The notes: generated by a model from the sequence alone, not told the origin. Shown: positions 1 to 4,601, counted from the stretch's first letter. The stretch: 6,040 nt of DNA from Flavobacteriales bacterium UBA1958 (GCA_002336675.1 DDEI01000026.1:1-6040), one strand, 5' to 3'. Made by a program: numbers and translations.

Positions 1-53
1 AGAGCGTTTCCTTGGTAAGGAAGAGGCCACGGGTTCAAATCCCGTCATTGGCT
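1..53 (+). tRNA. tRNA-Thr (anticodon GGT), 3' portion, cut by window start
   Basis: This is the 3' part of a tRNA; the acceptor 5' strand and most of the D arm lie before the window. What is visible fits the cloverleaf: the D-stem 3' strand GAGC (2-5), an anticodon stem TTTCC/GGAAG (7-11 with 19-23, one T-G pair), a 7-nt loop (12-18) with anticodon GGT at 14-16, a 5-nt variable loop (24-28), a T arm ACGGG/CCCGT (29-33 with 41-45) around TTCAAAT, then the acceptor 3' strand CATTGGC and discriminator T at 53. GGT reads the threonine codons ACC/ACU. No CCA is encoded, so CCA would be added after transcription. A threonine tRNA just upstream of tuf is common in Bacteroidota, where it often ends a short tRNA cluster. 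Confidence 0.93.
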
Positions 54-59
54 CATTAT

Positions 60-79
60 TTGAGAGTTAGAACTCTCAA
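60..79 (+). repeat. Perfect inverted repeat (hairpin) just after tRNA-Thr
   Basis: TTGAGAGTT (60-68) and AACTCTCAA (71-79) are perfect reverse complements separated by AG. As RNA this would fold as about 8 bp with a 4-nt loop. It begins 6 nt after the mature tRNA end and is not followed by a T tract, so it is a poor intrinsic terminator by itself. It may guide 3' processing of the tRNA or protect the 5' end of the downstream transcript; both roles are inference. Confidence 0.6.
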
Positions 80-95
80 GGTTTAACGAGATATT

Positions 96-121
96 AAGTG
101 CCGTTTATTACGGCTTTTGTT
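96..121 (+). terminator. Candidate weak intrinsic terminator between tRNA-Thr and tuf
   Basis: GCCGT (100-104) pairs with ACGGC (110-114) around the loop TTATT. A short extension after a mismatch (A96, A97, G98 with T116-T118) and a TTTTGTT tail complete an intrinsic-terminator shape. The stem is short and the T run is interrupted by G119, so termination may be partial. If active, it would end the upstream tRNA transcript and require tuf to have a promoter in the roughly 40 AT-rich bases that follow; none there matches the Bacteroidota -33/-7 consensus clearly. Confidence 0.45.
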
Positions 122-162
122 ATATATAAATAAATAAGAAGTAAAATTCAAAAATTAAGGCT

Positions 163-1350
163 ATGGCTAAAGAAACATATGACCGGTCTAAACCGCACGT
201 GAACATCGGAACAATCGGTCACGTGGACCATGGTAAGACTACACTAACTGCTGCGATTACGAAAGTAATGGCAGACGCAGGATTCTCAGAGGCATCTGCA
301 TTTGATCAGATTGACAATGCACCTGAAGAGAAAGAAAGAGGTATCACAATTAACTCTTCTCACGTTGAATACGCTACGGCTACAAGACACTACGCTCACG
401 TAGATTGTCCGGGTCACGCGGATTATGTAAAGAACATGGTTACTGGTGCTGCTCAGATGGATGGAGCTATCCTTGTGGTTGCTTCAACTGATGGTCCAAT
501 GCCTCAAACAAGAGAGCATATATTATTAGGACGTCAAGTTGGTATTCCTAGAATAGTTGTATTCATGAATAAAGTGGATATGGTTGATGATGAGGAATTA
601 CTTGAGTTAGTAGAAATGGAGATTAGAGAATTACTTTCGTTCTATGAGTATGATGGTGATAACGCACCTGTGATTCAAGGGTCTGCTTTAGGCGGATTGA
701 ATGGAGAGCAGAAATGGGTTGATTCTATCCTCGCTCTCATGGAAGCTGTAGATTCTTATATAGAACTTCCTCCAAGAGATATGGATAAGCCTTTCTTAAT
801 GCCTGTAGAGGATGTGTTCTCCATTACAGGTAGAGGAACGGTCGCTACTGGTAGAATAGAGACTGGAGTAATCAATACAGGTGATGCTGTAGATATCGTA
901 GGATTGGGTGATGAGAAGCTCACTTCTACTGTAACAGGAGTTGAGATGTTTAGAAAAATACTTGACAGAGGTGAAGCTGGTGATAATACTGGTATCCTAC
1001 TGAGAGGTATAGCTAAAGAAGATATTAGAAGAGGAATGGTATTAGCTGCTCCAAATTCTATTACTCCTCACACAAAGTTCAAGGCTGAGATTTATGTGTT
1101 GAAGAAAGAAGAGGGTGGAAGACACACACCTTTCCATAACAAATACAGACCTCAGTTCTATTTCAGAACTACTGATATGACTGGTGAAATTACTCTTGAC
1201 GCAGGAAGAGAGATGGTAATGCCAGGAGACAACGTTTCTATAAATGTTGAGCTTATACAGAAAGTAGCGATGGATAAAGGATTAAGATTCGCAATAAGAG
1301 AAGGTGGCCGAACAGTAGGTGCAGGTCAGGTAACAGAAATAGTAGAGTAA
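163..1350 (+). CDS. tuf: Translation elongation factor Tu (EF-Tu)
   Basis: EF-Tu is the cytoplasmic GTPase that carries aminoacyl-tRNA to the ribosomal A site. The 395-residue product has the usual full length. The GTPase motifs are complete: G1 GHVDHGKT (19-26), switch I RGITI (59-63, with T62), G3 DCPGH (81-85, H85 being the catalytic histidine), G4 NKVD (136-139) and G5 SAL (174-176). The two beta-barrel domains follow, ending in the family's conserved REGGRTVGAGQV segment. The ATG at 163 gives the normal MAKE... start. The upstream sequence is A/T-rich; a TAAGG at 156-160 lies too close to the ATG to act as a Shine-Dalgarno. tuf stands between two tRNA genes and has its own strong downstream terminator, so it is probably largely a separate transcription unit. 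C-ending codons are favoured in roughly the first 90 codons and become less frequent in the next 90. Confidence 0.99.
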   Translation: MAKETYDRSKPHVNIGTIGHVDHGKTTLTAAITKVMADAGFSEASAFDQIDNAPEEKERGITINSSHVEYATATRHYAHVDCPGHADYVKNMVTGAAQMDGAILVVASTDGPMPQTREHILLGRQVGIPRIVVFMNKVDMVDDEELLELVEMEIRELLSFYEYDGDNAPVIQGSALGGLNGEQKWVDSILALMEAVDSYIELPPRDMDKPFLMPVEDVFSITGRGTVATGRIETGVINTGDAVDIVGLGDEKLTSTVTGVEMFRKILDRGEAGDNTGILLRGIAKEDIRRGMVLAAPNSITPHTKFKAEIYVLKKEEGGRHTPFHNKYRPQFYFRTTDMTGEITLDAGREMVMPGDNVSINVELIQKVAMDKGLRFAIREGGRTVGAGQVTEIVE

Positions 1351-1359
1351 TATTACTCT
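1344..1359 (+). repeat. Perfect 16-bp palindrome spanning the tuf stop codon
   Basis: AGAGTAATATTACTCT is its own reverse complement. It contains the tuf stop codon TAA (1348-1350). In RNA it could form a 6-bp stem with an AUAU loop, 12 nt before the larger terminator stem. It might stabilise the tuf mRNA 3' end or affect ribosome release; this is inference. A similar arrangement spans the rplL stop codon. Confidence 0.6.
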
Positions 1360-1371
1360 TAATAATAGTTG

Positions 1372-1412
1372 AATGAAGGTGGTTTTGAATACTCAAATAC
1401 CGCCTTCATTTT
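1372..1412 (+). terminator. Intrinsic terminator of tuf
   Basis: AATGAAGGTGGT (1372-1383) pairs with ACCGCCTTCATT (1399-1410), 12 bp including one G-T pair. The stem continues after a single bulged T1398 with TTTGA (1384-1388) against TCAAA (1393-1397), leaving the loop ATAC. A TTTT run (1409-1412) ends the structure. This long stem with a short U tract is a good intrinsic terminator for tuf. It ends only 11 nt before tRNA-Trp, so the downstream operon either depends on read-through or has a promoter that overlaps this hairpin. Confidence 0.75.
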
Positions 1413-1423
1413 CACGTTTACAA

Positions 1424-1496
1424 ACGGGCGTAGCTCAGCTGGTAGAGCAGTGGTCTCCAAAACCAAAGGTCGCGAGTTCGATTCTTGCCGCCCGTG
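1424..1496 (+). tRNA. tRNA-Trp (anticodon CCA)
   Basis: This is a complete 73-nt cloverleaf. The acceptor is ACGGGCG (1424-1430) with CGCCCGT (1489-1495) and discriminator G1496, which suits tryptophan. The D arm is GCTC...GAGC (1433-1448). The anticodon arm is 1450-1466 with CCA at 1457-1459. The variable loop is AGGTC (1467-1471). The T arm is GCGAG/CTTGC around TTCGATT (1472-1488). CCA is not encoded; CAAAACA follows. The outermost pair of the anticodon stem (G1450 with A1466) is a mismatch, leaving four good pairs. It lies 19 nt before secE, so it is probably cut from the 5' end of the secE-nusG transcript. tRNA-Trp beside secE is a widespread bacterial arrangement. Confidence 0.96.
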
Positions 1497-1515
1497 CAAA
1501 ACAAAATATTTACCT

Positions 1516-1737
1516 ATGGCAAGTTTAGGAACATACATTAAGGAATCATATATTGAGTTAATCACTAAGGTTACTTGGCCAGTTTGGAAAACTCTACAAC
1601 AGAGTTCTGTTTTAGTTTTTGTAGCGTCTTTAATTATTTCTCTAATTGTTTGGGCAATGGATTACGTATTCGGGATGAATGGAAAAGATGATTTATGGCA
1701 AGGAATCATAGGAATGATTTATAATCTTATATCATAG
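1516..1737 (+). CDS. secE: Preprotein translocase subunit SecE
   Basis: SecE is the small essential membrane subunit that clamps SecY in the SecYEG protein-export channel of the inner membrane. The product is 73 residues, the short single-span form found in most bacteria outside Gammaproteobacteria. An amphipathic N-terminal region carries the family signature ELITKVTWP (14-22, with W21 and P22). One transmembrane segment follows at about residues 31-53 (VLVFVASLIISLIVWAM...), then a short tail. The frame is open back to 1369, but that extension would translate the tuf terminator and the whole tRNA-Trp, so the ATG at 1516, where homology begins, is the start. There is no Shine-Dalgarno. nusG begins 8 nt after the stop, the classic secE-nusG pairing. 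Confidence 0.97.
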   Translation: MASLGTYIKESYIELITKVTWPVWKTLQQSSVLVFVASLIISLIVWAMDYVFGMNGKDDLWQGIIGMIYNLIS

Positions 1738-1745
1738 AAGCGATA

Positions 1746-2297
1746 ATGGCAGATCTTAAATTTAAGTGGTACGTTGTAAGAGCGATTAGTGGTAAAGAAA
1801 AGAAGGTGAAAGAGGCTCTGGAAAGTGAGATTAGCGCTTTGGGGTTGAAGGATTATGTGCTACAAATTCTTATTCCTACTGAAAAGGTCTACCAAATCAG
1901 AAACGGTAAAAAGACAATTAAAGAAAAAAGTCTTTTTCCTGGGTATGTTTTGATGGAAGCAGCGCTCATAGGAGAGTTGCCTCATGTGGTAAAAAACATG
2001 AATAACGTAATTGGATTCTTAGGAGCTAAAAAGGGTGGAGATCCCATGCCATTAAGACAGTCTGAAGTTAACTCTATACTTGGAAAGGTTGATGAGATTG
2101 CTGAGGCTGATAACGAGATGAGTGTTCCTTTTATTGTTGGAGAACCAGTCAAAGTAATTGACGGTCCTTTCAATAATTTTAATGGAGTAATTGAAGAAAT
2201 TAATCAAGAAAAGAGAAAACTGAAAGTGATGGTGAAAATTTTCGGGAGAAAAACACCTCTGGAGCTTGGTTACATGCAAGTAGAAAAGGAGAGTTAA
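1746..2297 (+). CDS. nusG: Transcription termination/antitermination factor NusG
   Basis: NusG binds the RNA polymerase clamp to promote processive elongation. It links polymerase to Rho or to the ribosome through its C-terminal domain. The 183-residue product has the usual length and two domains. The NGN domain spans about residues 6-112, beginning KWYVVRAISGKEKKV and including the diagnostic FPGYVLM (64-70). A KOW domain spans about residues 129-180 (VGEPVKVIDGPFNNFNGVIEEI). The ATG at 1746 gives MADLKFKWYVVRA, close to the family N-terminus. A weak purine stretch (AGAAG) lies upstream but is not a clear ribosome site. It is co-transcribed with secE 8 nt upstream. A 76-nt structured spacer separates it from rplK. 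Confidence 0.98.
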   Translation: MADLKFKWYVVRAISGKEKKVKEALESEISALGLKDYVLQILIPTEKVYQIRNGKKTIKEKSLFPGYVLMEAALIGELPHVVKNMNNVIGFLGAKKGGDPMPLRQSEVNSILGKVDEIAEADNEMSVPFIVGEPVKVIDGPFNNFNGVIEEINQEKRKLKVMVKIFGRKTPLELGYMQVEKES

Positions 2298-2310
2298 ATT
2301 AGAAATTTTA

Positions 2311-2351
2311 GTTCTTGGACTTTGACTAAAGCTTCCCCTAGTCCCAAGAAC
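2311..2351 (+). promoter_or_regulatory. Hairpin leader upstream of rplK (candidate autoregulatory RNA)
   Basis: GTTCTTGG (2311-2318) pairs perfectly with CCAAGAAC (2344-2351). Inside there are two alternatives: ACT/AGT (2319-2321 with 2340-2342) next to bulged C2343, or GACTA/TAGTC (2324-2328 with 2339-2343), which leaves a five-base one-sided loop ACTTT. No T tract follows, so it is not an ordinary intrinsic terminator. In many bacteria L1 represses rplK-rplA by binding a stem-internal loop-stem in this position. The second fold has that general shape, but I do not see the conserved L1-site bases, so an L1 site is only a possibility. Confidence 0.45.
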
Positions 2352-2373
2352 GCTTAATTATATATAGATTGAA

Positions 2374-2811
2374 ATGGCGAAAGAAGTAGCAGGATTAATC
2401 AAGCTGCAAATTCGCGGAGGTGCTGCAAATCCATCCCCACCCGTAGGTCCTGCATTAGGAGCTAAAGGTGTGAATATTATGGATTTTTGTAAGCAGTTTA
2501 ATGGTAGAACACAAGATAAAGCCGGAAAAGTATTACCAGTGGTAATTACTGTTTATGGTGATAAGTCTTTTGAGTTTATTATTAAAACGCCTCCAGCCGC
2601 GGTCCAACTTATGGAAGCTGCTAAGATAAAGAAGGGTTCTTCTGAGTCTAACAGAATCAAAGTTGGCAAGGTTACCTGGGATCAGGTGCGTGCTATTGCA
2701 GAAGATAAAATGCCCGATTTAAATTGCTTTAAAATTGAATCAGCTATGAGTATGGTAGCTGGTACAGCGAGAAGCATTGGGCTTACAATCAGTGGCGAAC
2801 GCCCATTTTAG
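2374..2811 (+). CDS. rplK: 50S ribosomal protein L11
   Basis: L11 binds the GTPase-associated region of 23S rRNA at the base of the L7/L12 stalk and takes part in factor-dependent GTP hydrolysis and the stringent response. The 145-residue product is full length. The N-terminal domain carries the proline-rich PSPPVGPALGAKGVNIM segment (20-36), whose prolines are the site of thiostrepton/micrococcin resistance changes in other bacteria and are intact here. The linker TPPA (72-75) leads to the rRNA-binding C-terminal domain, which ends in GTARSIGL (130-137). The ATG at 2374 gives MAKEVAGLIKLQI, the family N-terminus. There is no Shine-Dalgarno. rplA follows after 16 nt, the conserved L11-L1 pairing. 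Confidence 0.99.
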   Translation: MAKEVAGLIKLQIRGGAANPSPPVGPALGAKGVNIMDFCKQFNGRTQDKAGKVLPVVITVYGDKSFEFIIKTPPAAVQLMEAAKIKKGSSESNRIKVGKVTWDQVRAIAEDKMPDLNCFKIESAMSMVAGTARSIGLTISGERPF

Positions 2812-2827
2812 TTAGAAATTCATAAAC

Positions 2828-3520
2828 ATGGGAAGATTAACCAAGAATAGAAAAGCAGCTCTTGAAAAATACGACTTAGAACAGACGTATTCAATGGATG
2901 ATGCAGCAGGTATGGTAAAGGCAATGACTTCTACCAAATTTGATGCGTCTGTAGATATAGCTGTCCGTCTAGGAGTAGACCCCAGAAAGGCCAACGAGAT
3001 GGTTAGAGGAGTAGTTTCTCTACCTCACGGTACCGGTAAAGACACTAAGGTGCTTGTACTTTGTAATCCTGATAAGGAGGAAGAAGCAAAAGCAGCTGGT
3101 GCTGACCACGTGGGTCTTGATGAATACCTGACTAAGATAAAGGGTGGATGGACTGATATTGATGTTATTATTACCACACCAAACGTGATGGGAAAGGTGG
3201 GTGCGTTAGGTAGAGTATTAGGACCGAGAGGTCTTATGCCTAACCCGAAATCAGGAACTGTAACTATGGATGTTGGAAAAGCAGTAACTGAGGTGAAAGC
3301 TGGAAAAATCGATTTTAAAGTCGATAAGTTCGGTATTATTCATGCTCAGGTAGGTAAGGCGTCTTTTGATGCTGAAAAAATCTCTGAAAATGCGAAGGAA
3401 ATTATCCAAACTTTGATGAGATTGAAGCCTGCGGGTGCTAAAGGTACATATGTACACAGTATTTCTATCTCCAGTACGATGAGTCCTGGGGTTTTAGTTG
3501 AACTAAAATCTGCGGTTTAG
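2828..3520 (+). CDS. rplA: 50S ribosomal protein L1
   Basis: L1 forms the mobile L1 stalk with 23S rRNA helices 76-78 and helps deacylated tRNA leave the E site. In many bacteria it also represses its own operon. The product is 230 residues, the normal length. Domain I is made of the N-terminal part (about 1-67) and the C-terminal part (about 159-230). Domain II is inserted between them and contains the family signature LGRVLGPRGLMPNPK (127-141). The conserved RNA-contacting threonine is present in TMSPG (217-221); many other bacteria have TMGPG here. The start MGRLTKNRK at ATG 2828 is normal. It lies 16 nt after rplK and 19 nt before rplJ, so these genes are probably one transcript. Inverted repeats lie at its 3' end and just after its stop codon. 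Confidence 0.99.
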   Translation: MGRLTKNRKAALEKYDLEQTYSMDDAAGMVKAMTSTKFDASVDIAVRLGVDPRKANEMVRGVVSLPHGTGKDTKVLVLCNPDKEEEAKAAGADHVGLDEYLTKIKGGWTDIDVIITTPNVMGKVGALGRVLGPRGLMPNPKSGTVTMDVGKAVTEVKAGKIDFKVDKFGIIHAQVGKASFDAEKISENAKEIIQTLMRLKPAGAKGTYVHSISISSTMSPGVLVELKSAV

Positions 3521-3534
3521 TAGATTATAATCTA
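3492..3534 (+). repeat. Two inverted repeats at the rplA-rplJ junction
   Basis: The first, TTTTAGTT (3492-3499) and AACTAAAA (3501-3508), is a perfect 8-bp inverted repeat around one base, inside the last codons of rplA. The second, TAGATTATAATCTA (3521-3534), is a perfect 14-bp palindrome that starts immediately after the rplA stop codon and ends 5 nt before the rplJ ATG. Both are AT-rich and weak as RNA hairpins. They could mark a processing site or control access to the rplJ start. The role is unknown. Confidence 0.4.
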
Positions 3535-3539
3535 ACACA

Positions 3540-4058
3540 ATGACAAAAGAAGAAAAAAATCAGGCAATTGCTGAGTTAGTAGAACTAGTTTCTGCATCTC
3601 CAGTGGTGTATTTAGCTGAAACTTCTGAGTTAGATGCTGGTTCAACTTCTAACCTCAGGAGAATGTGCTTTCAAAATGATATCACTTTAAAGGTTGTGAA
3701 AAACACACTCTTGAAGAGAGCCATGGATGAAGTAGAGGATAGGGATTTTAGTCCATTATATGAGACTTTGAAAGGAAATACAACCCTTTTATTGGCTAAT
3801 GTGGGTAACGGACCAGCAAAACTCATTAAGGAGTTTAGAAAGAAACACGATAAGCCAGTGTTAAAAGGGGCTTATGTTGAGGCAGAGTGTTACATTGGAG
3901 ATGATCAATTAAAAGCTTTAGCTGATATCAAATCGAAAGATGAGTTATTAGGTGAGTTAATTGGATTACTTCAGTCTCCAGCGAAGAATGTTATATCGGC
4001 TCTTAAGTCAGGAGGTGGTAAGATAGCTGGATTAGTAAAAACTCTCTCTGAGCGTTAA
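3540..4058 (+). CDS. rplJ: 50S ribosomal protein L10
   Basis: L10 is the stalk base protein. It anchors on 23S rRNA next to L11 and holds the L7/L12 dimers that recruit translation factors. The product is 172 residues, typical of the family. The globular N-terminal domain (about 1-135) includes the conserved VVKNTLLKRA (52-61) and the KGNTTLLLA region. The C-terminal part (about 146-172, SPAKNVISALKSGGGKIAGLVK...) is the helix to which L7/L12 dimers bind. The ATG at 3540 gives MTKEEKNQAIAEL, the expected start. Only 19 nt separate it from rplA, which leaves no room for a separate long L10 leader of the Escherichia coli type unless it lies within rplA. rplL follows after 42 nt. Confidence 0.98.
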   Translation: MTKEEKNQAIAELVELVSASPVVYLAETSELDAGSTSNLRRMCFQNDITLKVVKNTLLKRAMDEVEDRDFSPLYETLKGNTTLLLANVGNGPAKLIKEFRKKHDKPVLKGAYVEAECYIGDDQLKALADIKSKDELLGELIGLLQSPAKNVISALKSGGGKIAGLVKTLSER

Positions 4059-4100
4059 TTAGATTTTTTAATAAAATAATAGTATTTAATAAATAATAAA
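4059..4100 (+). promoter_or_regulatory. AT-rich translation initiation region of rplL, no Shine-Dalgarno
   Basis: The 42 nt between rplJ and rplL contain almost only A and T, including TTTTTT early on and AATAAATAATAAA directly before the ATG. No purine-rich Shine-Dalgarno is present. In Bacteroidota, weakly structured A-rich leaders support strong initiation without Shine-Dalgarno pairing. Such a leader suits rplL, whose product is needed in several copies per ribosome. Confidence 0.5.
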
Positions 4101-4478
4101 ATGGCAGATTTAAAAACTATGGCAGGAGATTTAGTAAATCTTACTGTAAAGGACGTAAATGAGCTTGCCCAAATTCTTAAAGACGAATATGGTATCGAAC
4201 CTGCTGCTGCTGCGGCAGTAGTTGCAGCTCCAGGTGGAGGTGGTGACGGTGACGGTGCTGATGAGAAGTCTGAATTTGATGTAATTCTCAAAGCAGCTGG
4301 TGGTTCTAAACTAGCAGTTGTAAAATTAGTTAAAGAATTAACTGGTTTAGGTCTTAAAGAGGCAAAGGATATAGTTGACAGTGCACCAGCTCCATTAAAG
4401 GAAGGTGTAACTAAAGATGAAGCAGAAGCACTTAAAGCTCAATTAGAGGAAGCAGGTGCTGAAGTAGAACTTAAGTAA
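4101..4478 (+). CDS. rplL: 50S ribosomal protein L7/L12
   Basis: L7/L12 is the multi-copy acidic stalk protein that recruits and activates EF-Tu, EF-G and other translational GTPases. The product is 125 residues, of normal length. The N-terminal dimerisation and L10-binding domain covers about 1-33 (VNLTVKDVNELAQILKDEYG). A flexible hinge follows at about 34-56: first Ala/Val-rich, then a run of glycine and aspartate (PGGGGDGDGADEKS, 44-57). The C-terminal factor-binding domain begins at FDVILKAAG (59-67) and contains the diagnostic TGLGLKEAKDIVD (81-93). The Gly/Asp-rich hinge differs from the Ala-rich hinge usual in many bacteria but keeps length and flexibility. The gene belongs with rplJ. 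A hairpin spans its stop codon, and a larger hairpin array separates it from rpoB. Confidence 0.99.
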   Translation: MADLKTMAGDLVNLTVKDVNELAQILKDEYGIEPAAAAAVVAAPGGGGDGDGADEKSEFDVILKAAGGSKLAVVKLVKELTGLGLKEAKDIVDSAPAPLKEGVTKDEAEALKAQLEEAGAEVELK

Positions 4479-4487
4479 TTTAAGTTC
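4467..4487 (+). repeat. Inverted repeat enclosing the rplL stop codon
   Basis: GAACTTAA (4467-4474) and TTAAGTTC (4480-4487) are perfect reverse complements. The 5-nt loop GTAAT contains the rplL stop codon TAA (4476-4478). It is the first of three tandem hairpins between rplL and rpoB. It resembles the palindrome over the tuf stop codon. It could affect mRNA stability or limit upstream-to-downstream coupling; the role is inferred. Confidence 0.55.
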
Positions 4488-4497
4488 ATTCATAGGA

Positions 4498-4549
4498 TTA
4501 AAAAGGCATGGTGATGGGCATAATTGTTCCATCGCCATAGCCTTTTAAA
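4498..4549 (+). terminator. Large hairpin between rplL and rpoB (attenuator or processing site)
   Basis: The 5' arm 4501-4517 (AAAAGGCATGGTGATGG) pairs with 4529-4546, giving 17 bp with one G-T pair (T4512-G4534) and one bulged A4539, around an 11-nt loop. TT/AA at 4498-4499 with 4548-4549 can add two pairs. The TTTT at the foot of the 3' arm gives it an intrinsic-terminator look, but it lies inside the operon just before rpoB. In Escherichia coli this same spacer holds a partial terminator and an RNase III site that lower rpoB output relative to rplL. A similar purpose is likely here by position, although the sequence is unrelated as far as I can see. Confidence 0.6.
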
Positions 4550-4554
4550 TGGTT

Positions 4555-4575
4555 AAAGGGGTTTTTCCCCATTTT
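4555..4575 (+). terminator. Second G/C-run hairpin before rpoB
   Basis: GGGG (4558-4561) and CCCC (4567-4570) pair around TTTTT, with AAA (4555-4557) against TTT (4572-4574) across bulged A4571, and a TTTT run at 4572-4575. A competing fold pairs AAATGG (4547-4552) with CCATTT (4569-4574), and this overlaps the foot of the preceding large hairpin. The two structures may therefore exclude or stack on each other. Together they look like a tandem attenuator in front of rpoB, 27 nt before its likely start. Confidence 0.5.
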
Positions 4576-4601
4576 GTAGTTCATTAAAATAATTGAAAGC
4601 T

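Noticed and set aside
116..149. Possible tuf promoter (TTTG at 116-119 and TAAAATTC at 142-149)
   Set aside because: The -7 element misses two informative positions of TAnnTTTG and the spacing is slightly long, so it is too weak to annotate.
1369..1515. In-frame 49-codon extension of secE upstream of 1516
   Set aside because: It would translate the tuf terminator and all of tRNA-Trp. SecE similarity begins at the ATG at 1516.
1359..1565. Minus-strand open frame of 68 codons
   Set aside because: It runs antisense across the terminator, tRNA-Trp and the secE start. The product has no recognisable domain.
1982..2279. Two overlapping minus-strand open frames
   Set aside because: Both are antisense to conserved nusG. 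Neither encodes a recognisable protein.
190..3115. Repeated CACGTG hexamers (two near the tuf start, one in rplA)
   Set aside because: They lie in coding sequence, fit the encoded residues and show no regular spacing, so there is no reason to see a regulatory site.
2812..3457. Minus-strand open frames at 2812-2994 and 3251-3457
   Set aside because: Both are antisense to conserved rplA and have no supporting features.
4055..4291. Minus-strand open frame of 78 codons with a Ser/Pro/Ala-rich product
   Set aside because: It is the antisense of the low-complexity rplL hinge, and its composition is explained entirely by that.
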